The notes beneath the pieces are model-generated. The model made no database searches. It was not told the DNA's origin and saw only the letters and a list, made by a program, of their open reading frames with translations. 64,000 nt of DNA. It comes from a virus. Below are positions 56,089 to 64,000 of the stretch, one piece after another. The DNA is taken from positions 1 to 64,000 of IMG/VR virus record IMGVR_UViG_3300005529_000005. One strand, 5' to 3'. Position numbers and translations under genes: made by a program. The stretch's first letter is position 1; every line of letters starts with the position of its first letter.

Positions 56089-56238
56089 TTGCTCGCTCCT
56101 CCTGATCACAGGGCCTCGGGAGCGTCGATCACGGCCACCCGCGCGGCCGGAACCCCTCCCTCACCCTCTAATCGGAAAGCGACGGGAGAACCGGAAAAGC
56201 GGAAGCGCCAGAATCGAAGATTTTTATGCAAATCCTAT

Positions 56239-56484
56239 TCAGGAGAGCCCGAGGCCCCGCTCGACCGCGAGGCGCGTCACCCGTCGCGAGAGCCGGAGGT
56301 AGCGCCTCCGCGCCCCCGGGTCGTCCGGGCGCCGCCTGAGCGCCGCGCGCGCCCGCCGCTTGACCGCCTTCCACGCGCGCGGGACCTCGCGCCAGTGGAC
56401 GGAGCAAATCCACACGTTGTCGGGAGGCTCGACCGCCCTCCTCGTGGTCCTCCCGCAGTGGGGAACGCAGCACGCGAACCGCAT
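56239..56484 (-). CDS. Small zinc-binding basic protein
   Basis: 81 aa, ATG at 56482-56484. MRFACCVPHCGRTTRRAVEP, WICSVHWREVPRAWKAVKRR gives the C-x3-C ... C-x2-H plan found in many small phage zinc proteins. The rest is Arg-rich, suiting nucleic acid binding. Divergent from the terminase genes. Confidence 0.65.
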   Translation of the reverse strand: MRFACCVPHCGRTTRRAVEPPDNVWICSVHWREVPRAWKAVKRRARAALRRRPDDPGARRRYLRLSRRVTRLAVERGLGLS

Positions 56485-56566
56485 CGGACGCCTCTCCCCG
56501 GAAACTCGGCGAAACCTCAAAAATATTCGCCCGCCCCCAATATCCCCGGTAGGATACCCGAAAGCC

Positions 56567-57133
56567 ATGCCCGACCAGACCGACAACCCCCCCGAAGGAT
56601 CAGCGGACCGCCCCGCCAAGGCGCGCAACCGCGGCGGCCGGCCGCCCGGCGCGAAGAACAAGTCGACGCTGGAGCGGGAGCGGCGCGAGCAGCTGGAGCG
56701 GGAGCGGCTGGCGCTCCTCGACGGCGCGAAGGCTGACCAGGCGGAGCAGGCCCTCGTGGCGGCCCAGGCGCGCGGGGTGAAGCTGGCGAAGGACGTGATC
56801 CAGGACTTCATGCGGCTCTTCGCGGGCATGGCGGCGACGTACCAGCCGCTCCCGCCCGGTCAGGAGATTCCGCCCGGGAAGATCGTGGACGAGGGGAAGT
56901 TCGAGAAGTACGCCGCGCTCGCGGTCGACGCGGCGGCGCGGCTCGCGCCCTTCGAGAGCCCGCGCTACTCGGCGGTGCTGGTCGGCTCCTCCGTGGTCAA
57001 CCGGGTGGAGGTCACGGGCGGGATGCCGGACGACTTCGCGGCGCCCGCGGGCGTGCCGACGCACGCGCTGCCGCCAGGGACGATCATCGAGGCGGAGGAG
57101 GACTACGTGCCTCCGGCGGCGGCGACGGGCTGA
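56567..57133 (+). CDS. Terminase small subunit-like protein
   Basis: 188 aa, ATG at 56567. N-terminal RGGRPPGAKNKSTLERER is the basic start seen in many phage small terminase or DUF5681-like proteins; helical core (DQAEQALVAAQARGVKLAKD) and acidic C-terminus (IIEAEEDYVPP). One gene separates it from TerL. It would recognise the packaging site. Assignment mainly by context. Confidence 0.6.
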   Translation: MPDQTDNPPEGSADRPAKARNRGGRPPGAKNKSTLERERREQLERERLALLDGAKADQAEQALVAAQARGVKLAKDVIQDFMRLFAGMAATYQPLPPGQEIPPGKIVDEGKFEKYAALAVDAAARLAPFESPRYSAVLVGSSVVNRVEVTGGMPDDFAAPAGVPTHALPPGTIIEAEEDYVPPAAATG

Positions 57134-57146
57134 GGGAGGGTTCAGG

Positions 57147-57500
57147 ATGGCCGGGAACGATTGGCCGCCGGTGTCGAGCGCGTGGGCTCACCCCGAGGGC
57201 ACGCGCAAGTACGGGTCGACAGGCCAGCTCTGGGAGGTCCGGAACGGTCAGTGGTGGCGCGTCGACGACGGGCGGCTGAGGGCCGTGGACCCGCCGAAGG
57301 ACCGGGTCGGCGCCGTGGTCGAGTACGTCCACCGCGACACGACGAGCGGGGAGTTCTGGCTCGACTTCCGCGTGGACGGTCAGCCCTACGCCTCCGTCGG
57401 CCCCTTCGCGACGGAGGCCGAGCGTCAGCGCGCGCACGAAGACATGATGGGGATGATGCGCTCCCTCGGGGCCAAGGACGTTCCGGTGCTCCCGCAGTGA
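57147..57500 (+). CDS. Unknown protein between terminase subunits
   Basis: 117 aa. TRKYGSTGQLWEVRNGQWWR, VDDGRLRAVDP and TSGEFWLDFRVDGQPYASVG show a Trp-rich beta fold. GTGA overlap with TerL. Role in packaging unknown. Confidence 0.5.
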   Translation: MAGNDWPPVSSAWAHPEGTRKYGSTGQLWEVRNGQWWRVDDGRLRAVDPPKDRVGAVVEYVHRDTTSGEFWLDFRVDGQPYASVGPFATEAERQRAHEDMMGMMRSLGAKDVPVLPQ

Positions 57501-58843
57501 ACGCGCCCGCGCTCCTCCAGCCGAACTTCCAGACGGCCCAGGTCCAGCTCCCCGTCTTCCACCGGGCGCAGGCCAAGCTGCGCCACGTGATGAAGCACAA
57601 CCGCCTGGTCGTGGCGCGGTGCGGGCGGCGGTGGGGGAAGAACGTCTTCGGCGAATCGGTCGCGTCCGACGACGCCACCCACGGCCGCCTGATCGGCTGG
57701 TTCGCGCCCGAGAACAAGCGTCTCCGCGCGTCGTACGACGTTGTCAGGAACCTCCTCGACCCGATCCGGAAGAGGTCCTCCAAGACGGACGGCTTCATCG
57801 AGACCATCACGGGCGGGAGCGTCGAGTTCTGGTCGCTCGAGGACCCCGACGCGGGCCGCTCGCGCAAGTACCACCGCATCATCGTCGACGAGGGCGCCTT
57901 CACGAAGCCCGGGACGATCGACTGGTGGACGAAGGCGGCGCGCCCGACGCTGGTCGACTATCGCGGCCGCGCCTTGGTCATGTCGAACACGAAGGGGATC
58001 GACCCGGAGAACTACCTCTACGCGATCTGCAACGACCCGAAGTACGGCTTCGTCCAGTTTCACGCGCCGAGCCGATCGAACCCGACGCTGCCGCCCGACG
58101 AGGTCGAGGGCTTCGAGCGCGACTACGAGCCGCTGGTCTACCAGCAGGAGTTCCTGGCGGAGTTCGTCGACTGGTCGGGCGCGGCCTTCTTCTCGCTGAA
58201 CAAGATGCTCGTCCACGGTCAGCCCGTTGAGCTGCCCGCCCGTTGCGAGGCGGTCTTCGCCGTGATCGACTCGGCCACGAAGACGGGCAAGAAGAACGAC
58301 GGGACGGGCGTCGTCTGGTACGCGCTGATCCGCAACCACCTTTCCCCGGTGACGGCCGACGGCAGGATCCTCCCGCGCTACTCGCTCGTCGTGCTGGACT
58401 GGGACCTGACCCAGATCGAGGGCGCGCTCCTCGAGACCTGGCTCCCGGGCGTGATCGACATCGGGCGCGACTACGCGATGAAGTGCCGCGCCGCGCGCGG
58501 GTTCGTCGGGGCCTTCATCGAGGACAAATCCTCGGGCATGATCCTGCTGCAGCAGGCGGCGCGGCGCGGCCTGGCGGCGCACCCGATCGAGTCGAAGCTG
58601 ACCGACCTCGGGAAGGACGAGCGCGCGATCTCCGTCTCCGGCTACGTCTACCGCGAGCTCGTCAAGCTCGCGCGGCCCGCCTTCGAGAAGGTCACGAACT
58701 ACAAGGGCACGCCGCGCAACCACCTGCGCGGCCAGGTCGTCGGCTTCCGCGTCGGCGACAAGGACGCCACGCGCGAGGATGACCTCCTCGACTGCTTCTG
58801 CTACGGTGTCGCGATCGCGCTCGGCAACGCGGAGGGGTTCTGA
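57497..58843 (+). CDS. Terminase large subunit
   Basis: 448 aa, GTG start at 57497 overlapping the previous stop. ATPase: VVARCGRRWGKN (Walker A), KYHRIIVDEGAF (Walker B with catalytic Glu), MSNTKG (motif III/coupling). Nuclease domain: VFAVIDSATKTGKKNDGT, GAFIEDKSSGM, then ATREDDLLDCFCYGVA with acidic residues for metals. It drives headful or sequence-specific packaging at the portal. Confidence 0.9.
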   Translation: MNAPALLQPNFQTAQVQLPVFHRAQAKLRHVMKHNRLVVARCGRRWGKNVFGESVASDDATHGRLIGWFAPENKRLRASYDVVRNLLDPIRKRSSKTDGFIETITGGSVEFWSLEDPDAGRSRKYHRIIVDEGAFTKPGTIDWWTKAARPTLVDYRGRALVMSNTKGIDPENYLYAICNDPKYGFVQFHAPSRSNPTLPPDEVEGFERDYEPLVYQQEFLAEFVDWSGAAFFSLNKMLVHGQPVELPARCEAVFAVIDSATKTGKKNDGTGVVWYALIRNHLSPVTADGRILPRYSLVVLDWDLTQIEGALLETWLPGVIDIGRDYAMKCRAARGFVGAFIEDKSSGMILLQQAARRGLAAHPIESKLTDLGKDERAISVSGYVYRELVKLARPAFEKVTNYKGTPRNHLRGQVVGFRVGDKDATREDDLLDCFCYGVAIALGNAEGF

Positions 58844-59109
58844 TGCGAATCGGCAACGGTGGGTACGGCTGGCAAGCCGTCGGCTCTCCCGCGATCCTCC
58901 TCGACGGGGAGCCGGTCAGCGTCGTCGACCTGGTCTACGCGGACGACGAGGCGGGAGAGGTCGGGCTGATCGACCACACGAAGTCGGTCGACAACGGCCA
59001 CGGCTTCCGCGTCTTCCCGCCCGGGAGCGTCAGGAACGGAGCGCCGCCCTTCGAGGTCAAGCGCGGCAAGGTCGAGTTTCGCTTCAACAGGGAGAAGACC
59101 GATGGATGA
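58843..59109 (+). CDS. Small unknown protein
   Basis: 88 aa, shares one base with the TerL stop (TGATG). SPAILLDGEPVSVVDLVYAD, KRGKVEFRFNREK: small beta barrel by eye. Overlaps the next gene by 8 bases. Confidence 0.5.
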   Translation: MRIGNGGYGWQAVGSPAILLDGEPVSVVDLVYADDEAGEVGLIDHTKSVDNGHGFRVFPPGSVRNGAPPFEVKRGKVEFRFNREKTDG

Positions 59110-59473
59110 CAAGCCCAACGGGAACGGCGTCATGGAGACGACCGTCCCGACCGACGGACCCGGCCCTGTCTCGCCGGAGATCGCCGCCCTCGCGGCGCAG
59201 CTCGGCCAGATCACCGGGCCGATCAAGACGGTCGTCGACGCGGTGGTGCGCGGCGTCCTGATCCAGCACAACGGCGTCGCGCCCCACGTCCTCCTGAACG
59301 CGATCGCGTGGCAGACCGGCAACGTCCTCGCGACGACGCTGCAGGGCGACATGAAGAGCCTCTTCCAGATCAGGCGGGGGATGCAGGAGGCGTTCGCCGA
59401 CGGCGTGAAGAAGGCGCCCATGGTCGACCCTCAGGCGCAGAGGGCGACGGCGGCGATCCAACGGCCACGGTGA
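59102..59473 (+). CDS. Helical protein between TerL and portal
   Basis: 123 aa, start preceded by CAACAGGGAGAAGACC. GPIKTVVDAVVRGVLIQHNG, APHVLLNAIAWQTGNVLATT, QGDMKSLFQIRRGMQEAFAD. No family recognised; maybe a packaging or head accessory. Confidence 0.5.
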   Translation: MDDKPNGNGVMETTVPTDGPGPVSPEIAALAAQLGQITGPIKTVVDAVVRGVLIQHNGVAPHVLLNAIAWQTGNVLATTLQGDMKSLFQIRRGMQEAFADGVKKAPMVDPQAQRATAAIQRPR

Positions 59474-59489
59474 GGAGCGCGGGGGAGAG

Positions 59490-61178
59490 ATGGGAGCGGT
59501 CGTCGTCCAGGGGAGCCAGCTCGGGAACGCGCTGAGCGAGTTGCTCTGCGCTCCGGACATCGTGCCGGGCGACCAACCCTCCTACGAGCTTTGCAAGATC
59601 CTGTGGCTCTACCACCCCCTCGGCGCGAAGATGGTCGAGGGGCCGATCACCATGGCCCAGTCTCAGCCGCGGGAGATCAGCATCGCCGACGGCCCGGAGG
59701 ACCTCTGCCGCGAGGCCTTCGTCGACCAGTGGGAGAAGGACCGGGCGGACGAGGTCATCTACAACGTGGCCTCCGTGGCGCGCGCCTACGGGATCGGCTC
59801 GCTCGCGCTGCAGTGCGAGGAGGTCCCCGCCGACCAGGCCATCGACCCGGCGAAGCTCCCCGACCTCAGCCTCTCGTTCCCGGTCTTCGACCCGCTGAAC
59901 ACGGCGGGCTCGCTCGTGCTCAACCAGGACCCCAACAGCATCGACTTCATGAAGGTCCAGGGGATCGCGGTCGCGGGGCGCCCGTACCACCGCTCGCGGA
60001 CCGTGACGATCATGAACGAGCGGCCGGTCTACATCGCCTACACGTCGTCGGCGTTCGGCTTCGTGGGCCGCTCCGTCTTCCAGCGGTCGCTCTTCCCGCT
60101 CAAGTCCTTCATCCAGACGATGCAGACCGACGACCTGGTCTCGAAGAAGGCGGGCGTCTTCATCGCCAAGCTCTCGACCGCCGGCGCGATCATCGACGGC
60201 ATCATGCAGTCGATGGCGGTGGTGAAGCGGCTCTTCGTCCAGCAGTCGACGAACGGGAACGTGATCTCGATCGGGAAGGACGAGGAGATCGAGACGCTCA
60301 ACATGCAGAACATCGACAAGGCGATGACGACCGCGCGCCAGAACATCCTGGAGAACGTCGCGACGGGGTCGGGCATGCCCGCGATCATCCTGAAACAGGA
60401 GACGTTCGCCGAGGGCTTCGGGGAGGGGACCGAGGACGCCAAGATGGTGGCGGGCTTCGTCTCCGCCTACCGCCGGCAGGTCAACCCGCTCTACGCTTTC
60501 ATGGACCCGATCGTTCAGCGGCGGGCGTGGAACAAGGACTTCTACGCGCGGGTGCAGAACCTCTTCAGCCAGTACCGGGGGGTGGACTACGAGGTCGCCT
60601 TCCGCCGGTGGTCGAACTCCTTCAAGGCGCTGTGGCCGAACTACATCACGGAGCCGGACAGCGAGAAGGTCAAGACCGACAAGGTGAAGCTGGAGGCGAT
60701 CATCTCCATCGTGGAGGTCTTCGCGCCGCTCCTAGACCCGGAGAACAAAGCGAAGCTGGTCGAGGCGGCCTACGCGAACATCAACTCGAACGAGTTCATG
60801 TTCCAGGAGCCCTTCGAGATCGACGTCGACGACCTGAGGGAGTACGTCCCGCCGCAGCCGATGATGGGCCAGGGCGGGGAGGAGGGCGGAGAGCCCGCCC
60901 CGGAGACGCTGAAGGCGGACAGCGACGGCGCGGCCGTGAGGCGCCTGATGCGGCGCTTCTCGGACGGGGACCTCGAGAACCTGATCAGCGTGGTCGCGGA
61001 GAACCCCGAGTGGCTCGCGAAGGTGCGGGGCGACGCGAAGCTGCAACTCGTTGACGGGACAAAGAAGAACGCCGCAACAGGCGCAACAAACGGCGCAACA
61101 AAACCGTCCCGGGCCGCCTACTTCCGTGACTATCGTCGGCGCACGAGCGCGTCCCCTCGGGCGGCGGGGCGCGGGTGA
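59490..61178 (+). CDS. Portal protein (DUF1073 type)
   Basis: 562 aa. SYELCKILWLYHPLGAKMVE, VFDPLNTAGSLVLNQDPNS, GFVGRSVFQRSLFPLKSFIQ, LIDEMQSMAVVKRLFVQ-type stretch, and GMPAIILKQETFAEGFGEGT then PIVQRRAWNKDFYARVQ match the DUF1073 portal family. Dodecameric ring at the packaging vertex. The final part contains NAATGATNGATKPS encoded by three CGCAACA repeats. Confidence 0.85.
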   Translation: MGAVVVQGSQLGNALSELLCAPDIVPGDQPSYELCKILWLYHPLGAKMVEGPITMAQSQPREISIADGPEDLCREAFVDQWEKDRADEVIYNVASVARAYGIGSLALQCEEVPADQAIDPAKLPDLSLSFPVFDPLNTAGSLVLNQDPNSIDFMKVQGIAVAGRPYHRSRTVTIMNERPVYIAYTSSAFGFVGRSVFQRSLFPLKSFIQTMQTDDLVSKKAGVFIAKLSTAGAIIDGIMQSMAVVKRLFVQQSTNGNVISIGKDEEIETLNMQNIDKAMTTARQNILENVATGSGMPAIILKQETFAEGFGEGTEDAKMVAGFVSAYRRQVNPLYAFMDPIVQRRAWNKDFYARVQNLFSQYRGVDYEVAFRRWSNSFKALWPNYITEPDSEKVKTDKVKLEAIISIVEVFAPLLDPENKAKLVEAAYANINSNEFMFQEPFEIDVDDLREYVPPQPMMGQGGEEGGEPAPETLKADSDGAAVRRLMRRFSDGDLENLISVVAENPEWLAKVRGDAKLQLVDGTKKNAATGATNGATKPSRAAYFRDYRRRTSASPRAAGRG

Positions 61179-61357
61179 CCAAGGTCGTCCAGTTCCGAGA
61201 CTTCCACCGGCCTGAGGAGACGGCGCCCCGCGACCGCGAGGCCGAGCGGGCGCAAAGCGCCATCGTCATCATCCTGCCGGTGGTGCGGATCGAGCACTAC
61301 GACCAGTTCCTCGACGACGATCCCCCGCCGAAGAGGAAGAAGCGGAGGCCGTTCTGA
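61175..61357 (+). CDS. Small basic protein between portal and MuF-like gene
   Basis: 60 aa, GTG at 61175 overlapping the portal stop; TGATG overlap with the next gene. SAIVIILPVVRIEHYDQFLD then a basic end KRKKRRPF. Function unknown. Confidence 0.45.
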   Translation: MTKVVQFRDFHRPEETAPRDREAERAQSAIVIILPVVRIEHYDQFLDDDPPPKRKKRRPF

Positions 61358-62412
61358 TGGCGACCGGCTCCTTCCAGGAGGTCCTGACCGCCGCGATCGA
61401 GGACATGCTCGAGCACGGCTTCGACTCGGTCGAGCGCGTCCAGCGGTGGACCCGGGAGCTGCGCGTCGCCGCGGAGCGGTCGCTCGTCTCCCCTCAGTCG
61501 GTCGAGGACGAGCTGCGGCGCGGCCTGGCGGCGACCTACCGCAAGATGGTCGACCGGGGTCAGCTGGTCCGCTTCAACCCGGGGGTGGAGCGGTTCACCC
61601 TGGAGCGCATCCGCCCGGCGCTCCGCTCCGAGCTCGACCGGCGCATCATGGCGTCCGCCGACCTGATCAGGCTCAACCGGGAGGAGGCCGTCGAGAAGAC
61701 GCTCCGCCGGTTCGCCGGCTGGTCCACGTCGATCCCGAAGGGCGGGACCGACGCGGAGACGCGCGCGAAGGTCAGGGCCGAGCAGAAGAAGGCGATGGGC
61801 TCGCTCCCCTTCCAGGAGCGGCGCGTCCTGGTCGACCAGGGGCACAAGCTGGTCTCCTCGCTCAATGAGATCGTGGCGACCGACGGCGGGGCGATCGCGG
61901 GGCGGTGGCGGAGCTTCTGGCGCCAGCCCGGCTACGACTACCGGGAGGACCACAAGGCGCGCGACGACAAGGTCTTCCTGATCAAGGGATCCTGGGCCCA
62001 CCGCGCGGGCCTCGTGAAGCCCGGGGACGCCGGCTACACCGACGACGTGACCAAGCCCGCGCAGGAGCCGTTCTGCCGCTGCCAGTACGTCTACCTCTAC
62101 AATCTGCGCGACCTCCCGGACGACATGCTGACCGCGAAGGGGCGCTCCGCGCTGACGGCCGCGCGCGGGATCGAGGAGGTCCGCTCGGCGCGGTTCGCCC
62201 GCGGCGACGCGGTGAGGGCAGACGCGGAGAAGGTCTCGAAGGCGTCGGTCCGCTACGTCGGCCCGTTCTCCCCGCGCCCGCAGGGGCGGCGATGCGATGG
62301 CTGCACGATGTTCGCCGGCGCCCTCTCGTGCACGGCGGTGGCGGGTCAGATCGACCCCGGCGGCTACTGCGAGATTCACGAGCCGTCGCTCGAGCCCGCG
62401 CTGACGCCGTGA
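61357..62412 (+). CDS. MuF-like head morphogenesis protein with HiPIP-like C-terminal domain
   Basis: 351 aa. Helical N-terminal two thirds; DYREDHKARDDKVFLIKGSW, FCRCQYVYLYNLRDLP is the minor head protein (MuF/SPP1 gp7) core. The C-terminal 50 residues form a small Cys domain: C313-x2-C316-x8-C325-x12-C338 in RCDGCTMFAGALSC and DPGGYC, as in high-potential iron-sulphur proteins, seen before in some phage morphogenesis proteins. Confidence 0.75.
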   Translation: MATGSFQEVLTAAIEDMLEHGFDSVERVQRWTRELRVAAERSLVSPQSVEDELRRGLAATYRKMVDRGQLVRFNPGVERFTLERIRPALRSELDRRIMASADLIRLNREEAVEKTLRRFAGWSTSIPKGGTDAETRAKVRAEQKKAMGSLPFQERRVLVDQGHKLVSSLNEIVATDGGAIAGRWRSFWRQPGYDYREDHKARDDKVFLIKGSWAHRAGLVKPGDAGYTDDVTKPAQEPFCRCQYVYLYNLRDLPDDMLTAKGRSALTAARGIEEVRSARFARGDAVRADAEKVSKASVRYVGPFSPRPQGRRCDGCTMFAGALSCTAVAGQIDPGGYCEIHEPSLEPALTP

Positions 62413-62639
62413 GCGGGGCGTACTCCTGGCTCCTCCGCGAGATCGCGGCGGACCTCGGCGTCCGACCCGGGATCAGGCGCGCGGCGGAGGCTCTCCTCGC
62501 GGAGTGCGAGAGGGGCCGAGATCACGAATTGTTACTCGCACGTCGTAGCGATTCCCGAGCGCGACCCCCTCGCGCCACCCCCGACGCGCAGCCAATTTCC
62601 CGTGTCCAGTTTTTCAGATCGGACGATCCGACACCTTGA
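62409..62639 (+). CDS. Short reading frame after MuF-like gene
   Basis: 76 aa, GTG at 62409 overlapping the previous stop. First 40 residues look coding (SWLLREIAADLGVRPGIRRA), but after about 62520 base composition drops and the sequence is Arg/Asp/Pro-rich. May be a truncated remnant. Confidence 0.35.
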   Translation: MSGAYSWLLREIAADLGVRPGIRRAAEALLAECERGRDHELLLARRSDSRARPPRATPDAQPISRVQFFRSDDPTP

Positions 62640-62766
62640 ATCGTAGGCGATCCGCGTCACGCGCGGTCGCGAATCGCGAAATCGGGAAAGTCGATTTGGT
62701 AAAGTCCTCCCCACGCGCGGGCGAACCCGTCCGGGCGGGCTGTTTGAAAACAGGGAGAAGGAATCG
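62640..62766. promoter_or_regulatory. AT-richer non-coding leader
   Basis: 127 bases with TCGCGAATCGCGA (62667-62679), repeated AAAGTC, and CTGTTTGAAAACAG (62741-62754), a palindrome partly covering the AGGGAGAAGG ribosome site of the next gene. Likely carries its own promoter and control. Confidence 0.45.
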
Positions 62767-63087
62767 ATGACGATCCATCTTGAGAGCGCGCGGCCGATGG
62801 CGTGGTGCGGCAGCTTCCACGTTCAGTGGTGCGAGCCGAACGATGTATGGCCGCGCGGCGGGTGGTCCCTCTATCAAATCTCGGGCGACGACATCGCGTC
62901 GCGCGTCGTCTACGAGAAGGGGAAGGGACGGACCCACATCGTGAAGGAGCGGCACCCGTGGTGCGGCTACCTGGGAATGGTCGAGACGCTCGAAGAGCTG
63001 CGCGTCGGGATCGAAGCGGTGACGCGGATCGAGTGGAAGCTCAGCGAGAACGGCGCGACCCGGGTCCGGGTGGCGTCCCGCGCGTGA
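62767..63087 (+). CDS. Moron-like protein with own leader and terminator
   Basis: 106 aa. MAWCGSFHVQWCEPNDVWPR, GGWSLYQISGDDIASRVVYE, KERHPWCGYLGMVETL: Trp and Cys-rich. Framed by an AT-richer leader and a strong terminator inside the late head operon, so expressed separately. Unknown function. Confidence 0.55.
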   Translation: MTIHLESARPMAWCGSFHVQWCEPNDVWPRGGWSLYQISGDDIASRVVYEKGKGRTHIVKERHPWCGYLGMVETLEELRVGIEAVTRIEWKLSENGATRVRVASRA

Positions 63088-63092
63088 ACGAC

Positions 63093-63124
63093 GGCCGCGC
63101 TCCTCCGGGGGCGCGGCCCTTTTT
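63093..63124 (+). terminator. Factor-independent terminator
   Basis: 8-bp stem GGCCGCGC (63093-63100) and GCGCGGCC (63111-63118), 10-base loop, followed by CTTTTT. Ends the transcript of the 62767 gene. Confidence 0.85.
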
Positions 63125-63171
63125 GCGTGCTCGCGCCGATTCGCGTATGTTGCCCGGCGGAGGGTCCCGCC

Positions 63172-63471
63172 GTGAAAGAGCTTCGCCTCACCGACCGCGA
63201 GCTTCAGCTCATCGCGCCCGCGCTTCGGGACCGCCTGAGCAAGGCCGGCTTCGTCGCCCAGGACAGCGAGGGCAACCAGCCGGCCGGCTTCGCCTTCCCC
63301 ATCACCCTGAACCTAGTCGGCGACGTCGAGCTTCGCCGCGACGAGGACGAAGGCGTGTGGATATTCCGGCAGGTCGAGCACGGCGACGTGGCGGAACGAA
63401 CCGAGTTCGCGGAGCGCGCCCACGTCGAGGCCGCCAGCCGCACGGCCGCCGACATCATCGCGAAGGGCTGA
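63172..63471 (+). CDS. Unknown protein upstream of head gene
   Basis: 99 aa, GTG at 63172 with GGCGGAGGG upstream. VKELRLTDRELQLIAPALRD, RLSKAGFVAQDSEGNQPAGF, VWIFRQVEHGDVAERTEF. Mixed alpha/beta. Located between terminator and next head gene. Confidence 0.5.
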   Translation: MKELRLTDRELQLIAPALRDRLSKAGFVAQDSEGNQPAGFAFPITLNLVGDVELRRDEDEGVWIFRQVEHGDVAERTEFAERAHVEAASRTAADIIAKG

Positions 63472-63476
63472 CCCTC

Positions 63477-64000
63477 ATGCCGCTCACCGGGAAGGGCGAG
63501 AAGATCCTCGAGCACCTGGAGGCGGAGTACGGGGCCGAGAAGGGGAAGAGCGTGCTCTACGCCGGCAAGAACGCGGGGACCTTCAGCGGGATCGACGCGC
63601 TCGCGGACGCGGTGGCGGCGATGTGCGACCGCTTCGACGACGCGTGCGCCAGGCGCGACGCCGAGGACGTGAAGAGGTTCCACCGCTACGGCGGGACGCA
63701 GAGCGAGGACCCGAGCAAGGAGAACTACTACAACGCGAGCGCGGTCCAGCAGGCGATCGAGGCGTCGAACCGCGCGGGCCGGCGGATCGGGAAGGGCGAG
63801 GCGAAGCTGATCCACTCTCTCATGCAAGGGTGGCGCGGGCGCGCCGACGCGGTGACGAGCCCGGACTACGCGCTCCTCATGCAGGAGCGGGACCGCGCCG
63901 TGAAGGCCTACGGCAGCGCGCACAGCGCGTGGAAGGAGGGGAAGCTCTCCGCGAAGGAGTTCCTGGCGGCGCGCAACGTCTTCGACCAGGAGACCATCGA
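63477..64000 (+). CDS. Head-region protein, 3' end outside window
   Basis: 174 residues visible, ATG at 63477. MPLTGKGEKILEHLEAEYGA, GKSVLYAGKNAGTFSG is a start commonly found on phage head-operon proteins (DUF2213-type scaffold or protease genes), followed by a region (RAGRRIGKGEAKLIHSLMQG) that looks helical. Likely prohead scaffold or protease; the capsid should follow beyond the window. Confidence 0.5.
   Translation, partial: MPLTGKGEKILEHLEAEYGAEKGKSVLYAGKNAGTFSGIDALADAVAAMCDRFDDACARRDAEDVKRFHRYGGTQSEDPSKENYYNASAVQQAIEASNRAGRRIGKGEAKLIHSLMQGWRGRADAVTSPDYALLMQERDRAVKAYGSAHSAWKEGKLSAKEFLAARNVFDQETI

Noticed and set aside
61073-61100. Three CGCAACA repeats as possible iterons
   Set aside because: They lie inside the portal gene in a disordered Ala/Thr/Asn tail, with uneven spacing; simple coding repeats are enough.
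1-64000. CRISPR arrays, rRNA genes, complete tRNA genes, integrase or transposase
   Set aside because: None seen: no regular direct repeats with spacers, no rRNA segments, no tyrosine/serine recombinase motifs; tRNA-like pieces are degenerate.

Overview
The window is most of a high-GC tailed bacteriophage genome with a contractile (myovirus-type) tail. At the right end, TerL, a DUF1073-type portal, a MuF-like head protein and the start of a further head gene run off the edge. At the left end, the 3' part of a DUF3383-like tail sheath gene is followed by tail tube, tail chaperone and tape measure. The missing capsid genes would fit between base 64000 and base 1, so this is probably a circularly permuted or terminally redundant genome cut at an arbitrary point, a little over 64 kb. 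I saw no integrase.

The host is probably an alphaproteobacterium, most likely of the order Rhizobiales. Three host-like proteins suggest this: an outer-membrane beta-barrel with a rhizobial-type mature N-terminus (ADLPLKSPG), a DUF3309-like membrane peptide, and an XRE regulator resembling chromosomal rhizobial regulators. A CCCTCCCCC/GGGGGAGGG palindrome of host style and very high GC3 fit this as well.

Layout. 1-11.3 kb (+): tail and baseplate, interrupted by an antisense HNH endonuclease. 11.3-17.4 kb (+): fibre/host-interaction genes, four of which start with Sec signal peptides, including an SGNH hydrolase. 17.45-23.5 kb (+): an exported small protein, lysis genes (M15 peptidase, lysozyme, LLH-type holin, lipase), an outer-membrane protein and a cluster of small membrane proteins. 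23.5-35.2 kb (-): a dense early-type operon with ATGA/GTGA-coupled genes, containing YqaJ exonuclease, ERF annealing protein, an ASCH protein, a DUF5131/Gp37-Gp68 protein and many small unknowns. 35.3-48.9 kb (+): RuvC-like resolvase, two ParB-domain proteins, a DUF1376 replication protein, five DNA methyltransferase-type genes (two C5-cytosine, three adenine/N4 type) and a class-B asparagine synthetase. 48.8-53.3 kb (-): uracil-DNA-glycosylase-like protein, a fused zinc-finger/winged-helix protein, a DUF932 protein and small genes. 53.3-56.5 kb: regulatory region with an XRE repressor, a winged-helix protein, a class I methyltransferase, an HNH protein, degenerate tRNA-like sequences and a consensus parS centromere site. 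56.6-64 kb (+): packaging and head genes.

How it works together. The recombination pair YqaJ/ERF, RuvC-like resolvase, DUF1376 protein and methyltransferases form the DNA metabolism and DNA-protection section. The XRE protein at 54258-54545 has a palindrome in front of its own gene, and related sequences sit in front of the two other divergent control regions (35.28 kb and 53.29 kb), which suggests a small regulon. The most unusual features are the parS site, the C5 methyltransferase with eight repeated target-recognition-like units, the run of Sec-signal proteins in the fibre locus, and the asparagine synthetase next to a UDG-like gene.
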